DNA from: Methylobacterium persicinum
Lineage (GTDB): Bacteria > Pseudomonadota > Alphaproteobacteria > Rhizobiales > Beijerinckiaceae
NCBI RefSeq assembly: GCF_022179525.1
Contig: NZ_BPQX01000021.1
Span: 62,001-126,000, forward strand
Direction of reading: 5' to 3'
Length of the DNA: 64,000 bases
In this document: positions 43,038 through 51,752 of the stretch, piece by piece
Layout: every line of letters begins with the position of its first letter
Position numbering within the stretch: the first letter of the stretch is position 1
The notes under the pieces: model-generated
Databases searched by the model: none
What the model was told of the DNA's origin: nothing
The model's input: the letters and a program-made list of their open reading frames with translations, nothing else
Position numbers and translations under genes: made by a program

Positions 43038-43844
43038 ATGCTCGACAACGAAACCGAAGCCGCCCCCGAGGCGGATCGCGAAGCTACGCCTGCATCTCAA
43101 ACCCCCGAGGGATCGCCCCAGGAGTCCCAGGACGGCGCTGATCGCCCCGAGGGCGAGGAAGCCACGTCCGGCGAGGCGGAAGCCGCTGCTGAGCCTGAGG
43201 CTAAGCCTGAGCGCGCCAAGACCCCGGAATGGCTGCAGCGTCGCTTCGATGAGATGACGCGTCAGCGCCATGAGGAAGCGCGTCGGGCCGAGGCCGCCGA
43301 GCGCCGCGCCGCTGAATTGGAAGCGCGGTTGCGCCGTGTGGCTGGCGGCGAGGAAGAGCAGCAGGCCGAGCAACAGCCGCAGCGTCGGCCCGAAGGCGAC
43401 GACGCTGCCCTCAACGCCCGCGCCGCGGCCATCGTCGCGCGACGCGCCTTCGATCAAGCCTGCAACACCGTCGTGGAGCAGGGTGCGAAGGAATACGCCG
43501 ATTTCAACGACGCGCTGTCCACCTTCCGCGCGTTCGGCGGCCTCGATCCTGCGCTGGCGCAGGCGGCTATCGACGCGGGCAACGCGCACAAGACGCTCTA
43601 CCACCTCGGCACCAATCCGGAGGAGTACGAGCGCATCTTGCAGATGCCCGAGCGTCAGCAGGCCATCGCGCTTGCCCGTCTTTCCGACAAGCTGAGCGCC
43701 CCGCCGCCGCCCAAGGCCCTGTCCAAGGCCCCGCCGCCCATCGCGCCTGTCGGCAGCAATGGCGGGCGCAACGAGATCACCGACCCTGACAAACTGTCGG
43801 ATGATGAGTGGTTCGCGCGGCGTCGTCGCGGCGAGATCAAGTAG
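43038..43844 (+). CDS. Scaffolding protein (P22 gp8-like position)
   Basis: This is a 268-residue, very acidic protein in its first third, then a long helix (RFDEMTRQRHEEARRAEAAE), and a basic end (DDEWFARRRRGEIK) that fits coat-binding by scaffolds. It lies between portal and coat, as in P22. ATG 43038 is used; a GTG at 42969 overlapping the upstream stop would add 23 basic residues. A 233-base gap follows before the coat gene, unusually large for this operon. Confidence 0.8.
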   Translation: MLDNETEAAPEADREATPASQTPEGSPQESQDGADRPEGEEATSGEAEAAAEPEAKPERAKTPEWLQRRFDEMTRQRHEEARRAEAAERRAAELEARLRRVAGGEEEQQAEQQPQRRPEGDDAALNARAAAIVARRAFDQACNTVVEQGAKEYADFNDALSTFRAFGGLDPALAQAAIDAGNAHKTLYHLGTNPEEYERILQMPERQQAIALARLSDKLSAPPPPKALSKAPPPIAPVGSNGGRNEITDPDKLSDDEWFARRRRGEIK

Positions 43845-44077
43845 GCGCCCCGGCGCTTCCCGCCCTCAAGACCCTTCTCGGCAGGGCAAGCCGTGCTCTT
43901 CGCGTGCCTCTCTCCGGACCTCACGCACCGGGCCACCACCCACCTCGGCGGGTCAAAGCCGTGCCCTCCCTCGCAGCACTCCGGATCGAGACCGGGCCTG
44001 AACCGCGGACGAAGGACCGCACCCTTTTCGCCCTGTGACGCGACGCGCCAGGGCCGGCACATGAGGCTCGCCAAATC

Positions 44078-45301
44078 ATGGCAAACAATCTCCTTACCCT
44101 ACAGCAGATCACGCGCGAGGCGCTGAACCGCTTCATCAACTCGAACGCTTTTTTGCAGGGCATCGACCGTCAGTACGACGACCAGTACGCCCGCGTCGGC
44201 GCCAAGATCGGCTCCACGCTGCGCATCCGCCTGCCGAACGATTACGTCGTCCGCTCCGGCCCGACCGCCGTTCCGCAGGATACCGTTGAGAACACCACGC
44301 CGCTGACGATCTCGCAGCAGAAGGGTGTGGACGTGTCGTTCTCCTCGGCGGACATGGCGCTCAGCTTGGACGACTTCGGCGAGCGCATTCTCGCCCCGAT
44401 GATGAACAACCTCGCGGGCGCCGTCGCAGCCGACATCATGACCTTGGCGGAAACCATCCCGTCCGTGTCGCGCAATGCCGACCCGGCCACAAATGCCACG
44501 CTCTCGCCGAACCTCGCGACGTTCCTCGATGCCGGCGCCCGCCTCGATCACTACGGTGTTCGGCGTGGCCCTGGCGAGCGCAAGATCGTGTTCTCGCCGG
44601 AGACGCAGGCGCGCACCGTGTCGGCGCTGTCCGGTCTGTTCAACAACCAGCAGAAGATCGGTGAGCAGTATCGCACTGGCACGATGACGAACGACGCCAT
44701 CGGCTTCGACTACATGATGGATCAGACGGTTCTGAACCATGTGACCGGCGCCTACGGCGCGCTGCCGACCGTGAATGGGGCCAATCAGTCCGGCTCGAAC
44801 ATCACCGTGTCCGCTACCGCCGGCCCGCTCAACAAGGGCGATTACGTCCGCTTCGCGGGCGTCTACTCGGTCAACCGCGTGACCAAGCAGTCTACCGGGC
44901 GCCTCGCCACCTTCCTGATCACCGCCAACGTCCCGACCGGCTCGACCAGCCTGCCGATCTACCCGGCGCTCATCCCCCCGGTGGGCGGCATCGCCGTGCC
45001 CTACCAGACCGTTGACTCGTCCCCGGCCAACGGCGCCGCCATCACCTCCCCGTTCAACGCAGGCGAGGTGTACCGGAAGAACATCGCCATGGGTAAGCAG
45101 GCCGTGACGATGGCGACCGCCGATCTGGAACTCCCCGGTGGTGTGGATCGAGCCGCCCGCGCCACCTTCGACGGCATCTCGCTCCGCATGGTGCGAGGCT
45201 ACAACATCAACTCTGACCAGTTCATCACCCGTCTAGACATCCTCTACGGGTACGCGGCACTGCGGCCGGAATTTGCTACCGTAATTGCCGACGCAGTATG
45301 A
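44078..45301 (+). CDS. P22-like major coat protein
   Basis: This 407-residue protein matches P22 gp5-type coat proteins (ITREALNRFINSNAFLQGID, YARVGAKIGSTLRIRLPNDY, TPLTISQQKGVDVSFSSADM). It includes a telokin-like insertion region (NGANQSGSNITVSATAGPLN) known from this family. It forms the icosahedral shell in the HK97 fold. GAGG nine bases upstream of the ATG is a modest ribosome site for a highly made protein. Confidence 0.93.
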   Translation: MANNLLTLQQITREALNRFINSNAFLQGIDRQYDDQYARVGAKIGSTLRIRLPNDYVVRSGPTAVPQDTVENTTPLTISQQKGVDVSFSSADMALSLDDFGERILAPMMNNLAGAVAADIMTLAETIPSVSRNADPATNATLSPNLATFLDAGARLDHYGVRRGPGERKIVFSPETQARTVSALSGLFNNQQKIGEQYRTGTMTNDAIGFDYMMDQTVLNHVTGAYGALPTVNGANQSGSNITVSATAGPLNKGDYVRFAGVYSVNRVTKQSTGRLATFLITANVPTGSTSLPIYPALIPPVGGIAVPYQTVDSSPANGAAITSPFNAGEVYRKNIAMGKQAVTMATADLELPGGVDRAARATFDGISLRMVRGYNINSDQFITRLDILYGYAALRPEFATVIADAV

Positions 45302-45317
45302 TCTAAGGAATACTTAA

Positions 45318-45803
45318 ATGGACTACCCGCGAATGCTTTATAACGACGATGGCCGTGTAGCTATCGTCCAGAGTGCCCACGAACATGCGCATTCCTATGC
45401 GGGGTGGTCGTCGTCTCCCGGCGATGTCCACCGCGCCCACCCTGACGGCGGGCGCATGGTCACTCAGGCAAACGCGGGTGATCCGCTCATGGCTCAGAAG
45501 CGGGTGGACCCGCCTGGGCCAATCGACGCCGGGACCATGCGCGCGATGCTCCGCGAGGAACTGAGCACGCATCCCGGCTTCGACGGGGCGATCCTCGCGC
45601 CGATCCTTCAGGCCATCGTTCGCGCCGAATTGGCCCCGCTCATGACCGCCCTCGGCGTCAATGAGGCCCCCTTCGGCGAGGCCAACGCGTCCGAGGCCGT
45701 CCAATCCGACGACACCGAGGCCGGCGATCCTGCCGATGAGCCTCGCAAGCGCCGCGGCCGACCGCCCGGCTCCGTCAACCGTCTCACCGAAACTCAGGAG
45801 TAG
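45318..45803 (+). CDS. Head-module protein with AT-hook-like C-terminus
   Basis: This is a 161-residue protein. The C-terminus reads PRKRRGRPPGSVNR, an AT-hook-type DNA minor-groove binding motif; the centre is a helical domain. It follows the coat gene, where P22 has no equivalent. It could bind packaged or packaging DNA. Function is inferred only from the motif. Confidence 0.55.
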   Translation: MDYPRMLYNDDGRVAIVQSAHEHAHSYAGWSSSPGDVHRAHPDGGRMVTQANAGDPLMAQKRVDPPGPIDAGTMRAMLREELSTHPGFDGAILAPILQAIVRAELAPLMTALGVNEAPFGEANASEAVQSDDTEAGDPADEPRKRRGRPPGSVNRLTETQE

Positions 45804-45808
45804 CCGTC

Positions 45809-46297
45809 ATGGCATCGAAGAACGATCCCGTCATCCCGCAGGGCAGCACGACCCGCAGCGGCGACCTTTCCCCGAGCGATGTGGCTCAGCAGGTGAAGAG
45901 CCAGCAGGAGATCGCCAAGGCCAACGTCGAGGCGTCTAAGCAGCCCGAGGAAGAGCGTGAGGAACCGGTTCGCACCGAGGCCGCGGCCGTTCTCTCCGGC
46001 AACACGCGCGCTTCGTTCGCGGGCTTTCCGAAGACGAAGTATCATCCCGTCCTCGGCGCCAAGGCCGCCAACGACCCGAACGAGGCGGCCAGCCTGTTCC
46101 AGCCGGAGCACGACTGGTTCGATACCCCCGGCGAGGCGGACATGCACCGCACCGACCGCGAGGCGCAGCTCGTGATCCATCACAACACCCGCGCCAAGCT
46201 CGACGGCATCGCGGAGAAGCAGGACGAGAACGCTCCCGTGCGCCTTTCCGTCCAGGCGCAGGAGAGCATGGACGCCGGCAACATCGAGCCCGTCTAA
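45809..46297 (+). CDS. Head-module hypothetical protein
   Basis: This 162-residue protein is disordered in its first half (SDVAQQVKSQQEIAKANVEA, then an acidic run). It is more ordered after AGFPKTKYHPVLGAKAAN. It is a late virion gene by position, between the AT-hook protein and gp4-like adaptor. No family was recognised. Confidence 0.55.
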   Translation: MASKNDPVIPQGSTTRSGDLSPSDVAQQVKSQQEIAKANVEASKQPEEEREEPVRTEAAAVLSGNTRASFAGFPKTKYHPVLGAKAANDPNEAASLFQPEHDWFDTPGEADMHRTDREAQLVIHHNTRAKLDGIAEKQDENAPVRLSVQAQESMDAGNIEPV

Positions 46298-46318
46298 GGC
46301 CAACGAAGGCGGACGCCC

Positions 46319-47095
46319 ATGACCCCGCTCGACCTCATCACGCAAGCGTTGAAGAAGACGGGTGTCCTGGGCGTCGGCGTGACGCCTCAGGCCGAGGACG
46401 TGAACGACGCGTTCCTCGACCTCAACATGATGCTGGCGCAGTGGAACCGAAAGCGCTGGATGGTTTACCATCTGGTCGATGTTTCGGCTCCCGCCACCGG
46501 GGCTACGGCATACCGGATCGGGCCGAATTTCGAATTCGCCACATCCGGCCGCATCACCAAGATCGAAAGCGCCTATTTCCGGATCAACCCCGGACAACGC
46601 ATCGCGCCGGATTTCTCGCTCGACTTCAGCGCAGATTTCGGGCCTCAGATCCGCGAGGCGGCGAACGCGGTCGATGTCCCGCTGAGCGTCATTCGCAGCC
46701 GCGAGGACTACGCCGGCCTCGCATTGAAGGGTGCCCCGGGCTTCCCGGCGGCGGTCTACCTCGACGCCGACTTTCCGGTCGGGACGCTCTACGTGTGGCC
46801 GGCGCCCTCAACCGGCGAAATTCACATCGTCGTGCAGGCCACCCTGTCGGCATTCCCCGATCTGACGACGGATATCGTGCTGCCGGATGAGTACGCCGAG
46901 GCGCTGCTTTACAACCTCGCGGCTCGTCTTCGTCCGTCTTACCAGAAGGCGCCGGACCCGACGATGACGGCGCTGGCGCGCGCATCCCTGAACACGGTCA
47001 AGGTGGCGAACGGCCAGATCGGCACGTTGAGCATGCCCGACACGCTGACTACGGCGCCCGCCCGCTTCAACATCTACTCCGGGCAGCCGTACTGA
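46319..47095 (+). CDS. P22 gp4-like tail accessory factor
   Basis: This 258-residue protein starts LITQALKKTGVLGVGVTPQA, typical of P22 gp4-type proteins, and has LNMMLAQWNRKRWMVYHL and DIVLPDEYAEALLYNLAARL. It is the first ring attached to the portal and seals the head-tail junction. The stop overlaps the gp10-like start (TGATG). Confidence 0.87.
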   Translation: MTPLDLITQALKKTGVLGVGVTPQAEDVNDAFLDLNMMLAQWNRKRWMVYHLVDVSAPATGATAYRIGPNFEFATSGRITKIESAYFRINPGQRIAPDFSLDFSADFGPQIREAANAVDVPLSVIRSREDYAGLALKGAPGFPAAVYLDADFPVGTLYVWPAPSTGEIHIVVQATLSAFPDLTTDIVLPDEYAEALLYNLAARLRPSYQKAPDPTMTALARASLNTVKVANGQIGTLSMPDTLTTAPARFNIYSGQPY

Positions 47096-48573
47096 TGGCG
47101 CGCGTGACCCTTACAGGCGGCGCCTATCAGTCGCGCAGCGTCATCGCGAGCGCACAACGGTCGGTGAACCTATTCCCAGAGATCGCCCCCGCCCCCGGCG
47201 ACGCTCCGGTGCCGGTCACGCACTACCCGACTGCGGGGCTGCGACAGGTCGGCATTCCTCCCTATGTCGGACCGTGCCGCGGGCTTTACGCCGCCACGAA
47301 CGGCGACCTGTACCAAGTCGTGTCCGGTCAGGTGTTCTTCATCGACAGTGAGTTCAATTGGACGCTCGTCGGACGGATTGTGGACGGCATCAGCCAGATC
47401 CAGTTTTCCGACAATGGCGACGTGATCGTGCTCACCGATGGCGCCCGAGGCTACGTCATCGACATGACGAGCCGCGAGTTCGGGCAGATCACGGATGAAG
47501 CGTTCTACGGAGCGGCGTTCAATGTCTGCCTCGATACCTATTTCATCTTCGACAAGCCCGGCACCGCTCAATTCTACATTTCGCTGTCGCAGGTCAGTTT
47601 CGCGAACCTGACGCAGGGGACGATCAATCCGGACGCGACCTATGCCGCCTTCGACCCCCTCGACATCGCGCGCAAGGCGGGACAGGCCGATAAGATGGTG
47701 GCGTTGGCGACGGTCCACCGCGATCTCTGGCTGATCGGGGCGCGCACCGCGGAGGTGTGGTCGAACAACGGCGCGGCGGATTTCACCTTCGCCATCGTGC
47801 CCGGCGCGTTCATCGATCACGGATGCGTCGCGCCGGCCAGCGTGACAACCCAGGATGTGTCGGTCTTCTGGATCTCGCGGGACAAGGAAGGGCAGGGGAT
47901 CGTCGTCCAAGGCTCCGGCTACTCGGTCACGCGGATCTCCACCCACGCCATCGAGGCCGAATTTCAGTCCTATGCCCGGATCGATGACGCGATAGGCCAC
48001 TGCTACCAGCAGCAGGGACACGCCTTCTACGTTCTGTCGTTCCCGACTGCGAACAAGACCTGGGCCTACGAACTTTCGACCAAGCAGTGGCACGAACTGG
48101 CGTGGACCGACCAGAACGGCGGCCAGAACCGCCATCGCTCACGCGGCTGCGCCTTCGCCTATGGCCAGAACCTGTGCGGTGATTGGCAGAACGGCACGCT
48201 TTACGCGCTCGACCCGAACGTGTTCACGGATGCCGGTAATCCGATCCTGCGCCTGCGCACGTTCCCGCACCTCATCAACGACGGCAACCGCGTCTTCTAC
48301 GAACGGTTCATCGCGGACATTCAGTCCGGCACGCTGGACGGTTCGACCCTCGACCAACCGCCTCAGATCAGCCTGCGCTTCTCGGACGACAAAGGCGCGT
48401 CCTACAGCAACCCGATCCTGCGACCCATTGGGGCGGGGGGCGATTACCGCAGCATTCCGACGTGGAACAGGCTCGGCATGGCACGCGACCGCGTGTTCGA
48501 GTTGTCGTGGTCGGCGCCGATCCGAACGGCGCTCAACGGCGCTTTTGTCGAGATGAATTCGAGCGCGTCGTAG
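47095..48573 (+). CDS. P22 gp10-like packaged-DNA stabilisation protein
   Basis: This 492-residue protein has the P22 gp10 pattern: SVIASAQRSVNLFPEIAP, HYPTAGLRQV and VRGLYAATNG-like repeats, and later RKAGQADKMVALATVHRDLW and WSNNGAADFTF. It forms the beta-rich part of the tail hub and retains DNA in the head. It is coupled to the gp4-like gene. Confidence 0.9.
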   Translation: MARVTLTGGAYQSRSVIASAQRSVNLFPEIAPAPGDAPVPVTHYPTAGLRQVGIPPYVGPCRGLYAATNGDLYQVVSGQVFFIDSEFNWTLVGRIVDGISQIQFSDNGDVIVLTDGARGYVIDMTSREFGQITDEAFYGAAFNVCLDTYFIFDKPGTAQFYISLSQVSFANLTQGTINPDATYAAFDPLDIARKAGQADKMVALATVHRDLWLIGARTAEVWSNNGAADFTFAIVPGAFIDHGCVAPASVTTQDVSVFWISRDKEGQGIVVQGSGYSVTRISTHAIEAEFQSYARIDDAIGHCYQQQGHAFYVLSFPTANKTWAYELSTKQWHELAWTDQNGGQNRHRSRGCAFAYGQNLCGDWQNGTLYALDPNVFTDAGNPILRLRTFPHLINDGNRVFYERFIADIQSGTLDGSTLDQPPQISLRFSDDKGASYSNPILRPIGAGGDYRSIPTWNRLGMARDRVFELSWSAPIRTALNGAFVEMNSSAS

Positions 48574-48574
48574 G

Positions 48575-48895
48575 ATGCCCACCCCGAACACCAATGCGCC
48601 CATCGCCGACCCTCAAACGGGGATGGTGACGGGGGAATGGCTGCAGTATTTTCAGTCTCTGCCCGGCAAACCCGCGGCCGAGAAGATCGTTCAGGCCACC
48701 GGGAGCCCGTTCGTCTACACGGCTACTGCCGCCGGCCATCTCGTCGTACAGGGCACGCTGACGGCGCTGAGCATCGTCCGAGGGCGAACCACGATCTCGA
48801 TTTCGCCTTCCGTTGCGATGATCCCGCTGTCCCAAGGGGATCAGGCTGTCTTGGGCTACTCTTCCGCCCCTGGCCTCGTGTTCCTGCCGTCATGA
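48575..48895 (+). CDS. Small tail-hub protein at the gp26 position
   Basis: This 106-residue protein begins one base after the gp10-like stop. It contains GEWLQYFQSLPGKP and a beta-rich end (LTALSIVRGRTTISISPSVA). P22 has the tail needle gp26 here, but this protein is too short and has no trimeric coiled coil. It may be a plug of another type. Confidence 0.5.
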   Translation: MPTPNTNAPIADPQTGMVTGEWLQYFQSLPGKPAAEKIVQATGSPFVYTATAAGHLVVQGTLTALSIVRGRTTISISPSVAMIPLSQGDQAVLGYSSAPGLVFLPS

Positions 48896-49650
48896 TCGTC
48901 CGCGAAGTCACCGCGGAGCGCATCAACGCCGTCGTGAACCACGAGGCGGTGCGGCCTTGGGTAACGATGCCGGGGCAGGGCGCCTTGGATCTGTCCGAGG
49001 TCGTGGCCGACCCCCGCAACGTCGTCCTGATGACGGAGGATGGGTCGGGCGGGATTGTGTTCCACCAGCACGAGCCCGGCATCTACGAGGCCCACACGCA
49101 GTTCCTGCCGGAGGCGCGGGGACGCGACGCGCTCGCGGCGGTTCGCGAGATGATCGACCACATGTTCGTGGCGACCGACTGCATGGAGCTGCTGACCCGG
49201 TGCCCGGTCGGGAACAGGCCCGCAGAGGCGCTATCGCGGGCCGTGGGCGGCGTCCTCGACTTCGAGCGGGCAAGTGGCTGGCTGACGGAGAAGGGGCCTG
49301 TAGGCGTCCGCTATTATGCAATCCGCTATCCCGAGTGGGTCAAACGCGCGCCCGGTCTGCCCGATGTCGGGCACTGGTTTCACGAGCGTCTAGAGGCTGA
49401 GAACGCGCGGCTGGGCCATCCCGACGAATTGCACGACGACGACCCTGCCCATGACCGCCACGTCGGCGCCGCCGTCTCCATGATCCTGTGCGGTCAGCCG
49501 GCCAAGGGGATCACCCTTTACAACCGGTGGGCGCGCTTCGCGGGCTACGCGCCGGTCGCCATCGTGCAGGCCGCGCCGCTCGTCATCGACATCCTGACTC
49601 ACCTCGTCCTCGTGCAGGACGGAGACCTAGAGGTGCTTCAATGCCAGTAG
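48892..49650 (+). CDS. GNAT-like virion-module protein at the gp14 position
   Basis: This 252-residue protein contains HMFVATDCMELLTRCPVGNR followed by a helix and a strand, the core of GNAT-type folds seen in phage DUF2824/gp14-like proteins. The C-terminal half (ERLEAENARLGHPDELHDDD) is an added region. Acetyltransferase activity is not certain. ATG overlaps the upstream stop. Confidence 0.6.
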   Translation: MIVREVTAERINAVVNHEAVRPWVTMPGQGALDLSEVVADPRNVVLMTEDGSGGIVFHQHEPGIYEAHTQFLPEARGRDALAAVREMIDHMFVATDCMELLTRCPVGNRPAEALSRAVGGVLDFERASGWLTEKGPVGVRYYAIRYPEWVKRAPGLPDVGHWFHERLEAENARLGHPDELHDDDPAHDRHVGAAVSMILCGQPAKGITLYNRWARFAGYAPVAIVQAAPLVIDILTHLVLVQDGDLEVLQCQ

Positions 49651-50360
49651 GCGCTACAGTAGGGGGCGGCCTTGCGTCGGCCGGCGCCAGTCTGTTCGGA
49701 TCCAGTGAGGCCGCTTCTGCGCAGAAGAAAGCTGCCCAGATCGCGGCTGCCACGCAGATGGCGATGTACAACCAGACCCGTTCGGATCTGCAGCCATACC
49801 GCGACCTCGGCTCCTATGCCGGCGGCCAGCTTCAGAACCGCCTGACGGATCTGACGTCGCCGATCACGATGGACGAGGCGACGCTTCAGAACACGCCGGG
49901 TTATCAGTTCAACCTCTCGCAGGGGCTGAAGGCTGCGCAGAACAGCGCCGCGGCGCGGGGGCTCGGGCTCTCCGGCGCGGCGATCAAGGGCGCCACGAGC
50001 TACGCTACCGGCCTCGCTGACAGCACCTATCAGAACCAGTTCAACAACGCGGTGACGAACCAGACCAACGCGTTCAACCGGCTGCTGCAGACCACCTCGC
50101 TCGGCGCCAATGCCGCCGGTCAGCAGGCATCGGCGAACACGACGACGGGGACGAATATTGCTGCAACTCAAATTGGCTCAGGCAACGCCCAGGCTGCAGC
50201 GGCAACCTCCGGAGCCAATGCTGTCGGCACGGCCCTGAATTCAGCCGCTCAGAACTACGCCCTTGCACCGATCTACAACAAGCTGCTCGGTTCCGGGTCC
50301 GGGTCTGGCGGTGGGTCGTCTTACTGGAACTTCACCCCCACCTCGAATTGGGGCTACTGA
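49641..50360 (+). CDS. Ejection/internal virion protein at the gp7 position
   Basis: This is a 239-residue, Ala/Asn/Gln-rich protein with RSDLQPYRDLGSYAGGQLQN, YQFNLSQGLKAAQNSAAARG and a glycine-rich linker near the end. This family recurs just before the large ejection proteins in short-tailed phages and is thought to help DNA entry. ATG 49641 overlaps the previous stop by ten bases. Signal-like N-terminus is absent. Confidence 0.65.
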   Translation: MPVGATVGGGLASAGASLFGSSEAASAQKKAAQIAAATQMAMYNQTRSDLQPYRDLGSYAGGQLQNRLTDLTSPITMDEATLQNTPGYQFNLSQGLKAAQNSAAARGLGLSGAAIKGATSYATGLADSTYQNQFNNAVTNQTNAFNRLLQTTSLGANAAGQQASANTTTGTNIAATQIGSGNAQAAAATSGANAVGTALNSAAQNYALAPIYNKLLGSGSGSGGGSSYWNFTPTSNWGY

Positions 50361-50363
50361 CCA

Positions 50364-51752
50364 ATGGCCGAGAAGACCGCAGCCATCGGTGGCATCGATA
50401 CCTCAATGTACGGCAAGATGCCGGAGCAGCCGAATATGCTCTCGCAACTGTCGGGTCTCGTCGGCGTGCAGAACGCGATGCAGTCGGGCGAAATCCAAGC
50501 CCAGGCGCTGGCGAAGCTCAAGGCCGAGCAATCGGCCGGGCAGAACTTCCTGACCGCCATCGACCCGACGACGGGGCAGATCGACACCAACAAGCTTGGC
50601 GCGCTCCTGAAGGCCAATCCTCACGCGGCCTTCGTTGCGCCGCAGATGCTTCAGCAGCAGCAGTCGCTGCAGGGCGGCCAAATCGGCAACGCTCAGGCCG
50701 GCACGAACCTTGGCATCACGCGGCAGAGCCACATCGCCAATGGCATCGCCGGGTTGCTATCGAAACCGGACCTCTCCGCAAACGACCTGATCGGTTTCAC
50801 TCGTCAGCAGGCTCAAGCGGGCGTCCTTCCGAGCAACCGCGCGGCAGAGATTGAGGCCGAGATCAACGCCGTAGGCGGGGACCGACGCAAGCTGCGCGAG
50901 TATGCTTTCAACCACTACGCCACCGTGACGGGGGCCGGAGCCGTGGCGCCAGCGCAGGTCGGCGTCGATGCACAGGGCGCTCCCGTCGTCGGCACTGCTG
51001 GCGGGCTGGCTCGCGCCTCCACGGCCTCGACGCAAAATCCGGCCGGGATCGGCGGACGGGCCGCGCCAACCGGCATCGTAGTCAGTCAGGCTCCGGGCGT
51101 TCCCGAAGCACAGCGCGCCACGGCGCAGGCCAGTGCGGAACAGGGGATCGCCCTGCAGAAGCAGGCCGATGGCGTGCCGGTGCGCAAGGGGATGCTCGCC
51201 AACCTCGAAGACGATCTTGACAAGTTCACGTCCGGCCCGAAGGCCGATTGGAGCATGGTCGCCAAGTCCTTCGCGAACCGCAACATCCTGCCTCAGGGAA
51301 TGCAGTTCGATCCGCAGTCCATCGCTTCGCAGGAGGCGTTCAACAAGCAGGCCACCCAGCTTGCGCAGCAGCAGTTCGCCGCACTCGGTGGGACCGGGAC
51401 CGACAGCCAGTTGTCGTCGTCCTACAAGGCCAACCCAAACGAGGCCCTGTCGAAGCTCGGCAACAAGCAGATCATCCAGCTTTTGAAGGGCAACGAAGAC
51501 GCGCTCGCGGCCAAGAATGCCGCGTGGCAGGAATGGCAGCGGAAGAACGGTCCCAGCGACTATGCCGGCTTCCAGCAGAAGTTCAATAAGACTTACAATC
51601 CGCGGGTCTATCAGGCGCAATATATGACGCCGGATCAGATCAAGGACATGCGCAAGAACATGTCACCAGCCGATCAGGCGCAGTTCCTGCGAGACTACAA
51701 GACCCTGCGCGATAATGGGTACGTTTCGCCAGGAGGCGCGAATGCCCGATAG
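50364..51752 (+). CDS. Ejection protein at the gp20 position
   Basis: This is a 462-residue, Gln/Ala-rich, mostly helical protein (ALAKLKAEQSAGQNFLTAID, PQMLQQQQSLQGGQ). By position and composition it matches P22 gp20-type internal proteins that leave the virion with the DNA. No enzymatic motif is visible. Its end overlaps the next gene by 11 bases. Confidence 0.65.
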   Translation: MAEKTAAIGGIDTSMYGKMPEQPNMLSQLSGLVGVQNAMQSGEIQAQALAKLKAEQSAGQNFLTAIDPTTGQIDTNKLGALLKANPHAAFVAPQMLQQQQSLQGGQIGNAQAGTNLGITRQSHIANGIAGLLSKPDLSANDLIGFTRQQAQAGVLPSNRAAEIEAEINAVGGDRRKLREYAFNHYATVTGAGAVAPAQVGVDAQGAPVVGTAGGLARASTASTQNPAGIGGRAAPTGIVVSQAPGVPEAQRATAQASAEQGIALQKQADGVPVRKGMLANLEDDLDKFTSGPKADWSMVAKSFANRNILPQGMQFDPQSIASQEAFNKQATQLAQQQFAALGGTGTDSQLSSSYKANPNEALSKLGNKQIIQLLKGNEDALAAKNAAWQEWQRKNGPSDYAGFQQKFNKTYNPRVYQAQYMTPDQIKDMRKNMSPADQAQFLRDYKTLRDNGYVSPGGANAR

